Position numbers and translations under genes: made by a program. DNA of 34,131 nt, from positions 1 to 34,131 of the forward strand of contig JAGXTA010000148.1 of NCBI GenBank assembly GCA_018333535.1. Direction: 5' to 3'. The notes under the pieces were generated by a model that made no database searches, was not told where the DNA came from, and saw only the letters and a program-made list of their open reading frames with translations. Below, piece after piece: positions 22,454-30,688 of the stretch. How positions within the stretch are numbered: position 1 is the stretch's first letter; each line of letters opens with the position of its first letter. This stretch comes from Deltaproteobacteria bacterium. Its GTDB lineage: Bacteria > Desulfobacterota > BSN033 > UBA1163.

Positions 22454-23926
22454 ATGGACCCGAACGTTTTTTATGTAGCTATGGAAGAAGTAGTAAAGAA
22501 ATTCCTTCTGGTCATTCCCAATCTCGCTGCGGCGATCGCCATTTTGGTCATCGGCTATATCATCGCTCGAATTATTAAGGCCGTTGTGATCAAAGTGCTT
22601 ACTTCCGCAAAGGTTTTCGGCAAGCTGGAAGAAATGAAGATCCCTGACAAAGAGCGGCCGGTGGAACTCATCGGGAGACTTGCCTTCTACCTCGTCATGC
22701 TTTTTGTCCTACTTACCTTCTTTAATGTTCTCAACCTGCCGATCATCGCAGGGCCTGTCAGCACCCTGGTGAATACGGTGATGGAGTATTTACCCCGGGT
22801 GGGTGGGGCGGCCATTATTCTCATTATTGCCTGGATCATTGCCAAAATGCTCAAATTGTTGATTTTAAAAGGCCTGGGCCTTCTTAAATTTGATGAGAAG
22901 GTGTCAAAATATTTTAAAGGCAAGCCCAGCGAAATGATTGCCGGGATAACCTTCTACCTTGTCCTTCTCTTTGCCCTCCCACCTTTTCTGGAGGCCTTGA
23001 AACTAAGTTCGGTGACAAAACCCCTGAGCGACATGTGGGGTGAATTTACCGGCATCCTTCCGAACTTGCTCGCTGCGGCCATCATCATCCTTATCGGATT
23101 TTTTATCGCAAAGATCGTTCAAGAGATCCTCGTCAATCTTCTGGTAGGTTTTGGTATCGACCGGGGAGCCGAGCGGATCGGGATCGATAAAGATTTGAAA
23201 GGGCTGAAGATTTCCGGGATGATCGGGACTGTCGTTTATATTCTTGTGTTGATTCCCGTCTTCATCGCCGCTCTCGATGCCCTCAACATCCCTTCGATTT
23301 CAGGTCCAGGGAGAGACATGTTAACCATCATCTTGAATAAGCTTCCCTCCATTTTTGCTGCATCCATCATCCTTGTTCTCGCCATCGTATTGGGGAGAAT
23401 TCTTCAAACCCTTTTATCCCAGATCCTCGCCGGTGTCGGTTTCGACCGACTCTTGGAGGCATTGGGACTCAAACAGGTGGGCAACCGAATGCCTTCCCAG
23501 GTTGTGGGGATCATTGCCTTTGTCTATATCCTCTTCTTTGCGGTCATGGAGGCGGCAGAGGTTCTCCATTTCGGGATGCTTGCCAACCTCAGTGGCGACT
23601 TTATCGTATTCGTCTCGAAAGTGATCCTGTCGCTCATTATCCTTGGCGCAGGTATCTTGATCGGAAACTGGGTGAAAGGGTTGACTCAGGGGGCGGCCAA
23701 GGAGAGGCCTTTCTTGGCGACGCTTGCGAAGGTGGCGATCGTGGTGTTTGCCCTGGCCATCGCGTTGCAGAATCTCGGGATCGCCAATGAGATTGTGACC
23801 GTAGCCTTTGGTCTTCTCCTGGGTGCCATTGCCATTGCAGCGGCCATTGCCTTTGGCATTGGATCGAAGGATATTGCCGGCCGGGAGGTGGATATTTGGG
23901 TAAAAAAATTAAAAGGGGAAAAATAG
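22454..23926 (+). CDS. Multi-TM protein with repeated 'conserved TM helix' units, mechanosensitive-channel-like
   Basis: A 490-residue membrane protein with about ten to twelve hydrophobic helices arranged as repeats: FLLVIPNLAAAIAILVIGYI, YLPRVGGAAIILIIAWIIAK, ILPNLLAAAIIILIGFFIAK and LPSIFAASIILVLAIVLGRI share the pattern (x)LP.(l)xAA.IIL.(i)G..IA. This is the TM-helix repeat found in MscS-like proteins of bacteria. The end has GIGSKDIAGREVDIWVKK, like the first part of an MscS pore region, but the cytoplasmic beta domain is absent. The neighbouring trehalose genes fit an osmotic role. AAGGAGGAAGAG lies before the ATG. Confidence 0.8.
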   Translation: MDPNVFYVAMEEVVKKFLLVIPNLAAAIAILVIGYIIARIIKAVVIKVLTSAKVFGKLEEMKIPDKERPVELIGRLAFYLVMLFVLLTFFNVLNLPIIAGPVSTLVNTVMEYLPRVGGAAIILIIAWIIAKMLKLLILKGLGLLKFDEKVSKYFKGKPSEMIAGITFYLVLLFALPPFLEALKLSSVTKPLSDMWGEFTGILPNLLAAAIIILIGFFIAKIVQEILVNLLVGFGIDRGAERIGIDKDLKGLKISGMIGTVVYILVLIPVFIAALDALNIPSISGPGRDMLTIILNKLPSIFAASIILVLAIVLGRILQTLLSQILAGVGFDRLLEALGLKQVGNRMPSQVVGIIAFVYILFFAVMEAAEVLHFGMLANLSGDFIVFVSKVILSLIILGAGILIGNWVKGLTQGAAKERPFLATLAKVAIVVFALAIALQNLGIANEIVTVAFGLLLGAIAIAAAIAFGIGSKDIAGREVDIWVKKLKGEK

Positions 23927-23980
23927 AAGCCAAGAACATCGATTCCGATGATCAATCTGTTTCGACCTTTTGACTGGCAA

Positions 23981-24034
23981 GTGTCCCCCAAGCCCTGCCT
24001 TGCCTGCCTGCGGGAGGCAGGATCAAGGGGCACA
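23981..24034. repeat. Palindromic intergenic repeat
   Basis: CCTGCCT-GCGGG-AGGCAGG (24003-24021) is a perfect 7-bp stem inside an outer CCTTG/CAAGG stem (23998-24002 / 24024-24028) and a further GTGTCCCC/GGGGCAC pairing. No gene or T-tract. It looks like a small dispersed palindromic repeat. Confidence 0.6.
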
Positions 24035-24141
24035 ATTCAATAGATGTTTCATTTCCGGGAAGCCCCGTGCTGTGCCTGATGTAGGCAGTGGCAGGGGGCT
24101 TCACACCCCAGCATGGCGAGAAGGGGGAAAGCCTTTCCACT

Positions 24142-24828
24142 ATGCCGGAGTTAAGCGATTGGAATAACGAAATGGTGAAGGAAGGCAATCCTTTCTATTT
24201 TTATACCTCATCCAATCTGGTTGAGTTGACCGGAGAAAGGGCTGATACGTTAGAGGAGTTGTTGACCATCCTGAAGCAATGCAGTGGGTCGGCCATCTTC
24301 TACCACGTTTTTCAGAGCTTTCGGGACCGCCATTTCGCCATCGAGAAGTACCATTCCGACTTCGCCCAGTGGATTTCAACCTCCCTGGACGACGAGGTGC
24401 TCGCCGAAAAGTTGGGCGCTTTAGATGTCAGGGATTTTATTTCCATCCGGGACATGCGGGAATCAATGATCCAGGTCATCGAGCATCACCTCCAAGAACA
24501 CCCCGCATGTAAAGAACGGACCGGGAAAACACCCTTCTTCTTATCCCAATCGATCAGTGTGGCCATGCCAACCCAATATGCTGTCCGGAACCTGGAGGGT
24601 TTCTGCCAGGTGATGGAGAGGGTTGGCGTCTTTTCCATCCACTACCACCTGGTGGAAGCAAGGCTCCGGTTGGGGATCCATACCAATGACTTCTCCTACT
24701 GGTTTCGAACGAGCCTGAATAGAGAGGGACTTGCGAAAAAGATTGAGGAGATCGATATCTATCTACATCCGTTGGAAGAGATCCGAAAGTTGATCCTGCG
24801 GAAAGTCCAAGAGGAGATAAGAACCTGA
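24142..24828 (+). CDS. DUF5752 family protein
   Basis: About 228 residues with two similar halves: FYFYTSSNLVELTG...SAIFYHVFQSFRDRHF...FAQWISTSL and, later, NLEGFCQVMERVGVFSIHYHLVEARLRLGIHTNDFSYWFRTSL. Each half has a Y/F-H pair, a DF.xW core and an acidic helix, which suggests an internal duplication. Function unknown; the family is often found next to trehalose synthase-like glycosyltransferases, as here, where the stop codon overlaps the next start (TGATG). It may help or regulate that enzyme. The start may be 24142 or 24172; neither has a strong ribosome site, and the frame upstream runs through repeat DNA. Confidence 0.75.
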   Translation: MPELSDWNNEMVKEGNPFYFYTSSNLVELTGERADTLEELLTILKQCSGSAIFYHVFQSFRDRHFAIEKYHSDFAQWISTSLDDEVLAEKLGALDVRDFISIRDMRESMIQVIEHHLQEHPACKERTGKTPFFLSQSISVAMPTQYAVRNLEGFCQVMERVGVFSIHYHLVEARLRLGIHTNDFSYWFRTSLNREGLAKKIEEIDIYLHPLEEIRKLILRKVQEEIRT

Positions 24829-26057
24829 TGGCCTTCGTCAGTTTAACGGATTACGAACCGATTGTCGGAAAGCAGTGCATCGAGGAACTTTACCTCTTAG
24901 CCGAAGGGTTGAAAGGGAAACGCATCAAGATGGTCAACTCCACTGCCGTCGGTGGAGGGGTTGCAGAGATCTTAAATCGCATAATCCCACTCTTAAATGA
25001 TCTCGGCATTACAACCCTATGGACGGTGATTAAAGGAGGAGAGGATTTTTTTGAAGTGACAAAAAAGATTCACAACGCCCTCCATGGAGAGGGGCTCTCC
25101 TTTCCACCCAGAATGAAGGAAATTTTCTTAGAAGTAAGTCGAGAAAATTTGAGATATATCGATCTCGAACAGGATGTCATCGTCATCCATGATCCCCAGC
25201 CCATTGTCTGTATTGAGAGCAAAGATCGAACTCATGCGAAATGGGTCTGGAGATGCCACATCGATATCTCTAATCCAAATGAAGAGGTGTGGGATTTTTT
25301 GAAAGGCTATGTGGAGCATTACGATGTTGCCCTCTTTTCTTCCCCCCGGTTTTCGAAGCAATTATCCATTCCTCAATTCCTCTTCTTTCCCTCGATCGAT
25401 CCTCTCTCCGACAAAAATAGAGACCTCGAACCGGAATTCATCAATCAGGTGTTGGACCGGTTTCACATCCCTCAGGACAAACCCATCGTCACTCAGATCT
25501 CCAGGTTTGACCGCCTGAAAGACCCCCTCGGGGTGATCCAGGCCTATCGCCTCGCGAAACGATATACGGATTGTCGGTTGATTTTGGCGGGAGGTGGAGC
25601 GAGCGATGATCCGGAAGGCGAATTGGTTCTCGATGAAGTCCGAGCCGAGGCAAAAGGGGATCCAGACATCCACATCCTTTCCCTCCTCCCGACCAGCTCT
25701 CTTGAGATCAATGCGCTCCAGAGGGCGTCCACCCTCATCCTTCAGAAGTCGATCCGGGAAGGGTTTGGCCTGACCGTCACAGAGGCCCTGTGGAAGAAGA
25801 AACCGACGATCGGAAGCGCGGTCGGAGGCATCCCCGCTCAGATCATTCCGAACTTCACAGGGGCCCTGGTCCACTCCATTGAAGGAACGGCGTATCAGAT
25901 ACGATACCTCCTGAGCAATCCTGAGATTGCAAGGAAACTGGGTGAGTGCGGCCACGAATACGTCAAAGAGGAATTTCTGATCACCCAGGCCCTGCGACGT
26001 TATCTTTTGCTTTTTCATGTTCTCTCCCATCCAGGAGAGAGGATCATCTTTCTTTAA
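24828..26057 (+). CDS. treT: TreT-like trehalose synthase (GT4 glycosyltransferase)
   Basis: The family makes trehalose from an NDP-glucose and glucose, often reversibly. Of 409 residues, the N-terminal half has NSTAVGGGVAEILNRIIPLL (glycine loop, acceptor side) and VIVIHDPQPIVCI; the C-terminal half has VTQISRFDRLKDPLGVIQAY, LAGGGASDDPEGE and the nucleotide-sugar motif SIREGFGLTVTEALWKKKP with the ExFGxxxxE pattern. Start ATG overlaps the DUF5752 stop by one base, so translation is coupled. Together with otsAB 3 kb upstream the organism would have two trehalose routes. Another glucosyl product is possible. Confidence 0.85.
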   Translation: MAFVSLTDYEPIVGKQCIEELYLLAEGLKGKRIKMVNSTAVGGGVAEILNRIIPLLNDLGITTLWTVIKGGEDFFEVTKKIHNALHGEGLSFPPRMKEIFLEVSRENLRYIDLEQDVIVIHDPQPIVCIESKDRTHAKWVWRCHIDISNPNEEVWDFLKGYVEHYDVALFSSPRFSKQLSIPQFLFFPSIDPLSDKNRDLEPEFINQVLDRFHIPQDKPIVTQISRFDRLKDPLGVIQAYRLAKRYTDCRLILAGGGASDDPEGELVLDEVRAEAKGDPDIHILSLLPTSSLEINALQRASTLILQKSIREGFGLTVTEALWKKKPTIGSAVGGIPAQIIPNFTGALVHSIEGTAYQIRYLLSNPEIARKLGECGHEYVKEEFLITQALRRYLLLFHVLSHPGERIIFL

Positions 26058-26176
26058 TCCTCCTCCTTCCTCTTCCCCAAAACCACCCAAGACAGAGGGA
26101 GCGACCTCAAACCCGTCGGAACCAGAGGGCTTCTCACCGGTGCATTAACACCCATGGAGTTGTGAAAATTTTCTCC

Positions 26177-26205
26177 TTGACAAACATTTCAAATAATGAT
26201 ATTTT
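26177..26205 (+). promoter_or_regulatory. Sigma-70 promoter of the RpiR-type regulator
   Basis: TTGACA (26177-26182), 17 bp, TATTTT (26200-26205), in an AT-rich stretch that also has GAAAATTTTC (26164-26173), a possible operator half of RpiR type. Confidence 0.6.
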
Positions 26206-26245
26206 TTTTTCATAATTTTAAAAAAATGTAAAAAATATTTCATTT

Positions 26246-27106
26246 ATGTTGCCTTTCAATAAATTACTCAAAGAGAAAAACGTCTTTCTGACTCCGTCGC
26301 AACGGAAATTGATGCAATACATTCTTTCCCATGACGATGAGTCTATTTTTCTTAATGTTGAAGACCTGGCGAAAAAGGTCGATATCAGTGTAGCAACTGT
26401 CGTCAGGCTTTCTAAGGCCTTGGGATTTAAAGGGTTTCCAGAATTTCAGAAAGAACTGAGACTTCTCTTCAGAAATAAATTAACCACTACATCACGCCTT
26501 CAAAAGACTGTCAAAAAGGTGACTAACGAAGGGGATGTCCTGAGCAAAGTCCTTCAGACAGACATCCATAATATCGAAGAGACATTGAAGCAGATTTCCG
26601 CGATGGAATTTAAGCAATTTGTAAAGGCGATTGATTCGGCCCAAAGGATCATCATCGTGGGATTGAGAAGCGCCTATTCCTTGGCCATTTTTTTGGGCAT
26701 CTCCCTGGAGTTTCTGCAAAAAAATGTCTGGGTGATTCAGCTCGGCATAGGAGACATGTGGGACCGATTGTTAGGGTTGGGAAAAGGGGATCTCGTCATC
26801 GGGATCAGCTTTCCAAGATATACAAAGCAGACCGTGGAGGTGCTTCGATTTGCGAAAGAGAGAGGGAATAACACACTGGCTATCACCGATAGCCTTATCT
26901 CTCCTTTGACCCAATACGCAGATCATGTTTTAACAGCCCGTTATCAAATGGATTCCTTCGTTGAATCTTTCACAGCCCCTCTTAGTCTCATCAATGCCAT
27001 CGTCACAGCCCTCGGGGTTTGCAGTAAAAAGAGCACGATGAAATCTTTAAAGGGACTGGAAGAAATCTGGGAACGCCAGCAGATTTATTACAACACACCC
27101 AAATAG
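26246..27106 (+). CDS. RpiR/MurR family transcriptional regulator (HTH + SIS)
   Basis: 286 residues: an N-terminal HTH_6 domain (1-80; AKKVDISVATVVRLSKALGFKGF is the reader helix with the usual KxLGFxGFPEF) and a C-terminal SIS domain (about 125-265; IIIVGLRSAYSLAIFL, VIGISFPRYTKQTVEVL, TDSLISPL) that binds a phosphosugar or related acid. No Shine-Dalgarno is visible before the ATG. It is first in a plus-strand run followed by the TAXI-TRAP importer, so it probably controls uptake of that substrate. Confidence 0.9.
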   Translation: MLPFNKLLKEKNVFLTPSQRKLMQYILSHDDESIFLNVEDLAKKVDISVATVVRLSKALGFKGFPEFQKELRLLFRNKLTTTSRLQKTVKKVTNEGDVLSKVLQTDIHNIEETLKQISAMEFKQFVKAIDSAQRIIIVGLRSAYSLAIFLGISLEFLQKNVWVIQLGIGDMWDRLLGLGKGDLVIGISFPRYTKQTVEVLRFAKERGNNTLAITDSLISPLTQYADHVLTARYQMDSFVESFTAPLSLINAIVTALGVCSKKSTMKSLKGLEEIWERQQIYYNTPK

Positions 27107-27192
27107 ATCGTTGAGGGGGGAGAAGAAAGGAGGTGAAGTTGGTAGGGGAGGTAATTCAATCCAGAGAATTTCTAATATGAAGGAGGTGTTTT

Positions 27193-28155
27193 ATGAGGAA
27201 GTTATTTTATATCAGTTTGGTTGTGGTTTTGGCTGTGAGTCTGATAGGGGTTGGCCATTCTATTGCGAAAAAGAAATTCCTGACCCTTGCCTCCGGAAGT
27301 CCGGGAGGGGTCTATTATCCTCTGGGTGGAGGGATGGCGGTTGTGATTCAGAAGACCACGGACCTTCGTTGTGCCGCCGAATCCACCGGCGCTTCCGTTG
27401 AAAATTGTCGGCTCGTGGGGGTCGGAGAAAGTGACATGGGGATGGTCATGGGAAGCATTGCCTTCAAGGCCATTCAAGGACAAGAACCTTTTGAGAAAAA
27501 ATTCCCATTAGCTGCTTTATTCCAGATGTATCCTGCCCCCGAACATATCGTCACGGTTTCAGGGAAAGGGATTAAGTCTGTGAAGGATCTGAAAGGGAAG
27601 AAAGTCTCCATTGATGTGCCTGGCAGCGGATGTGCGGTCATGGCCAAAGCGATTTTGGAGGAATATGGGTTTAACCTTGAGAAAGATCTGACGATTGCTC
27701 ATCTCTCCCAGTCTGAATCGGTGCAGGCCTTGAAAGACGGGGTGATCGATGCAGTCTTCTTTAATTTCGCTTACCCTGGCTCAGCCGTGTTGGACCTGGC
27801 AGCCACGCGAGATATCATGCTCATTCCGGTGGAAGCGGCCATGGCTGATCAGATCGTTAAAAAATATCCCTACTATGTCAAAATAACCATACCCGCTAAA
27901 ACTTATCCCAAAGTGGATCATCCTGTGCTCTGCCTCGGAGATTCCAATGTGCTCATCGCCAATAAACAGATGGAAGAGGATGTGGCCTACAAAATTGTAA
28001 AGGCCATCTTTGAAAATGTGGATAAAGGAAAATGGGCGCTGAAAGATATTCATCCGATCGCCGCTCAGTTGACCCCCTCCAATGCGGTCAATAGTCCTGT
28101 TGCGTTACATCCGGGCGCGATCAAATATTTTAAAGAGGTAGGAGCGATCAAATAA
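27193..28155 (+). CDS. TAXI-family TRAP transporter solute-binding receptor
   Basis: Periplasmic binding protein for a TRAP importer. Signal peptide (1-25, ending around GHSIAKKK), then the TAXI core: LTLASGSPGGVYYPLGGGMA, STGASVENCRLVGVGESDMGM, HIVTVSGKGIKSVKDLKGKK and VQALKDGVIDAVFFNFAYPG. Members bind organic acids or amino acids (glutamate, aspartate); the ligand here is unknown. 320 residues, normal. Strong ribosome site GGAGG before ATG. Confidence 0.95.
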   Translation: MRKLFYISLVVVLAVSLIGVGHSIAKKKFLTLASGSPGGVYYPLGGGMAVVIQKTTDLRCAAESTGASVENCRLVGVGESDMGMVMGSIAFKAIQGQEPFEKKFPLAALFQMYPAPEHIVTVSGKGIKSVKDLKGKKVSIDVPGSGCAVMAKAILEEYGFNLEKDLTIAHLSQSESVQALKDGVIDAVFFNFAYPGSAVLDLAATRDIMLIPVEAAMADQIVKKYPYYVKITIPAKTYPKVDHPVLCLGDSNVLIANKQMEEDVAYKIVKAIFENVDKGKWALKDIHPIAAQLTPSNAVNSPVALHPGAIKYFKEVGAIK

Positions 28156-28159
28156 GGAA

Positions 28160-28210
28160 AGGAAAAGGGGGAAAGGTTGGCCTCAAGCATTCTTGGGCCA
28201 TCCTTTTCCT
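28160..28210 (+). promoter_or_regulatory. Intercistronic hairpin after the receptor gene
   Basis: AGGAAAAGG pairs with CCTTTTCCT, and TGGCCTCAAG with CTTGGGCCA inside it. A stem here is typical for a receptor gene made in excess over the permease: it would protect the receptor mRNA or stop part of the transcripts. Confidence 0.55.
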
Positions 28211-28227
28211 CCTCATTCCGAATGTAA

Positions 28228-28707
28228 ATGAAGATTAGAAAAACATACTATCTTTTTGGGGTGATCTTCTTCATCCTTGGAATATCATTGCTTAGCTTCG
28301 GGGAGAAGGGTTTTAGATTTTACCTTCGATTGGAAAGTTTTGAGAATAACGAAGTACTGCTCGATTATCCTTTGAATCCTGGAGAGGAATTTTATCTGCA
28401 CTACATCCATTCCTCCGATAAAACTCCAGTCTGGGACACCTTCAGAATTAATGATAAAGGTCAGCTCATTCTCATAGAGGAAGCTTTTCTTTGGTATGGG
28501 GCAGGCCTTGAATTTCTGAATCACAGAGAGATCCAATTAGCCTATGACGGAAAATGGACTAAGGTTCGGTTAAACAGGATTTTCCCTGAACTTGTTATTC
28601 GAGTCGGAAGCATTGCGAAACAGAGGCTCATTTTCAAAGATAGATCAATATATTTAGATAGCCTGGTGAGACCGGGAGAGGGCATCATCCTCTCCGTCAC
28701 TCGATAG
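28228..28707 (+). CDS. DUF1850 domain protein of TRAP operon
   Basis: 159 residues. A membrane helix at about 7-25 could be a signal anchor, with the rest outside the membrane: LNPGEEFYLHYIHSSDKTPVWDTF is the DUF1850 signature, with IHS and W conserved. The family is nearly always encoded between TAXI receptor and fused permease genes, as seen here, and may be a small accessory of the transporter. Function unknown. No strong ribosome site. Confidence 0.8.
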   Translation: MKIRKTYYLFGVIFFILGISLLSFGEKGFRFYLRLESFENNEVLLDYPLNPGEEFYLHYIHSSDKTPVWDTFRINDKGQLILIEEAFLWYGAGLEFLNHREIQLAYDGKWTKVRLNRIFPELVIRVGSIAKQRLIFKDRSIYLDSLVRPGEGIILSVTR

Positions 28708-28715
28708 GGAGAAAA

Positions 28716-30677
28716 ATGTTAGACAAAGAATTTGATCAAGAAATCCAGAAAGCCGGGGAGAAGGGGAAGGAGCTTTTAGAAAAATTTGAGGGGAAGGCAC
28801 GGGATCTGAAAGGATGGTTAAGCCATTTCATCACCTTGCTCGCCATCGGAGCATCTTTATATCACCTCTTTTATGCCTATTTCCATCCCTTCTTTGCTTT
28901 GGACCATCGAGCCATTCACTGGGGATTCATGTCCTCCCTGATCTTCCTGCTCTATCCTTTCTCGAAGAAGATCTCGCCCAAGAAGAGACCCAGCCTTTTC
29001 GATCTCGCCTTCTGGCTTGTCTCTATTGGCATCTGTCTCTGGATCTTCATTAACTCCTATGACATCATGAACCGGGCCGGGAGATTTCTTGATGTGGATA
29101 TCATCATGGGAACCATCCTTATCCTTCTCGTCTTGGAGGCTGCCAGGAGATCCACGGGTTGGCCCGTCCCCGTTGTGGCTATTTTCTTTTTACTTTATGC
29201 CCTTCTCGGCCCCTATCTGCCAGAATTCCTGATTCATAAAGGATATAGCATCAAAAGAATATCCACCTATCTTGCACTGTCCACAGACGGGGTGTTCGGT
29301 GTTCCTCTGGGTGTTTCAGCCAATTTTATATTTTTGTTTATTCTATACGGCGCCATCCTTCAGAAGTCAGGGGCCGGAAAATTTTTCACAGACCTGGCTT
29401 TCAGCCTGACAGGCTGGACAAGGGGAGGCCCGGCAAAGGCAGCAGTCGTTTCAAGTTGTTTCTTTGGGATGATCTCAGGGAGTTCCGTGGCCAACACAGT
29501 GACCACAGGTTCCTTCACCATCCCCTTGATGAAGAAGACGGGATACCCTCCCCATTTTGCCGGAGCGGTGGAGGCCTCGGCTTCAACCATGGGGCAGATC
29601 ATGCCACCCATCATGGGCGCTGCCGCTTTTCTCATGGCAGAATTTCTTGGGATCCCATATATCAAGGTTTGTATAGCCGCGGCGATCCCTGCAGTGCTTT
29701 CCTTTTTTGCCATCTTCATGCAGGTCCATTTTAAGGCGGTCCTGATGGGGATTAAAGGAATCCCCCGTGCGGACCTTCCAAGCCTTAAAGCGACATTATG
29801 GGGTGGGTGGCACCATCTTATCTCTATCACCCTCTTGGTCTACTTTCTCATCCTAAATTTTTCGCCTGAGAGGGCTGTCTTCTGGGCGATTCTGGCCACC
29901 ATCCTCTGTAGTTATCTGAGGAAACACACTCGAATGGCTCCCAAGGATATCCTCGAAGCCTTTAAACAAGGGGCCGTCGGTTCTGTGGAAGTAGCGGCTG
30001 CCTGCGCCGCTGCCGGCATCATCATCGGATGTATTACCATGACCGGACTGGGCCTGAAGTTCTCCTCACTGATTGTGGACCTCTCAGGGGGGACTCTTTT
30101 GCTGGCGCTGCCATTCACGATGATCGCCTGTCTGGCATTGGGGATGGGGGTTCCCACCACTGCACAATATATTATCATCTCTGCCCTTGTGGCTCCTGCC
30201 CTTATCCAGCTGGGCGTGGTAGCCATCGCAGCCCATCTCTTTATCTTCTATTTTGGGACGAGAGCGGATATCACGCCTCCTGTAGCGTTGGCTGCTTATG
30301 CGGGGGCCGGGATCGCCGGTTCAAACCCGATGAAGACAGGGGTCACTGCTTTTCAGCTGGGGATTGCCGGTTATATTGTCCCCTTTATGTTTATTTATGG
30401 CCCGGAGCTCCTCATCATCGGACCTGCTCACAAGGTGATCCTTGCAACGTTGACGGCAACTTTCGGTGTATACTGCCTGGCCGCCGGAGTCCAAAACTGC
30501 CTTTTTATAAAGACCACCTTTTATGAAAGGATTCTTCTTTTAATCACCTCCTTTCTTCTCATCAAACCAGGCCTGATCACTGATCTCGCGGGCATCACCC
30601 TTTTCGGGATCGTTTATTTGTCTCAAAGGTTGAGACAGAGAAAGAAGAGGATGGAGGAAGCAACAAATACTTTTTAA
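28716..30677 (+). CDS. TRAP transporter fused permease (4TM + 12TM)
   Basis: A 653-residue membrane protein joining the small (about 40-190) and large (about 190-640) TRAP subunits in one chain, as in the TAXI class. Conserved parts are SSCFFGMISGSSVANTVTTG, TIPLMKKTGYPPHFAGAVEA, STMGQIMPPIMGAAAFLMAE and GMGVPTTAQYIIISALVAPA. Imports the receptor's ligand using an ion gradient, probably sodium. GGGAGA lies before the ATG, 8 bp after the DUF1850 gene. The stop overlaps an upstream start of the aminotransferase by one base. Confidence 0.96.
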   Translation: MLDKEFDQEIQKAGEKGKELLEKFEGKARDLKGWLSHFITLLAIGASLYHLFYAYFHPFFALDHRAIHWGFMSSLIFLLYPFSKKISPKKRPSLFDLAFWLVSIGICLWIFINSYDIMNRAGRFLDVDIIMGTILILLVLEAARRSTGWPVPVVAIFFLLYALLGPYLPEFLIHKGYSIKRISTYLALSTDGVFGVPLGVSANFIFLFILYGAILQKSGAGKFFTDLAFSLTGWTRGGPAKAAVVSSCFFGMISGSSVANTVTTGSFTIPLMKKTGYPPHFAGAVEASASTMGQIMPPIMGAAAFLMAEFLGIPYIKVCIAAAIPAVLSFFAIFMQVHFKAVLMGIKGIPRADLPSLKATLWGGWHHLISITLLVYFLILNFSPERAVFWAILATILCSYLRKHTRMAPKDILEAFKQGAVGSVEVAAACAAAGIIIGCITMTGLGLKFSSLIVDLSGGTLLLALPFTMIACLALGMGVPTTAQYIIISALVAPALIQLGVVAIAAHLFIFYFGTRADITPPVALAAYAGAGIAGSNPMKTGVTAFQLGIAGYIVPFMFIYGPELLIIGPAHKVILATLTATFGVYCLAAGVQNCLFIKTTFYERILLLITSFLLIKPGLITDLAGITLFGIVYLSQRLRQRKKRMEEATNTF

Positions 30678-30688
30678 TGGAGGGAAGC

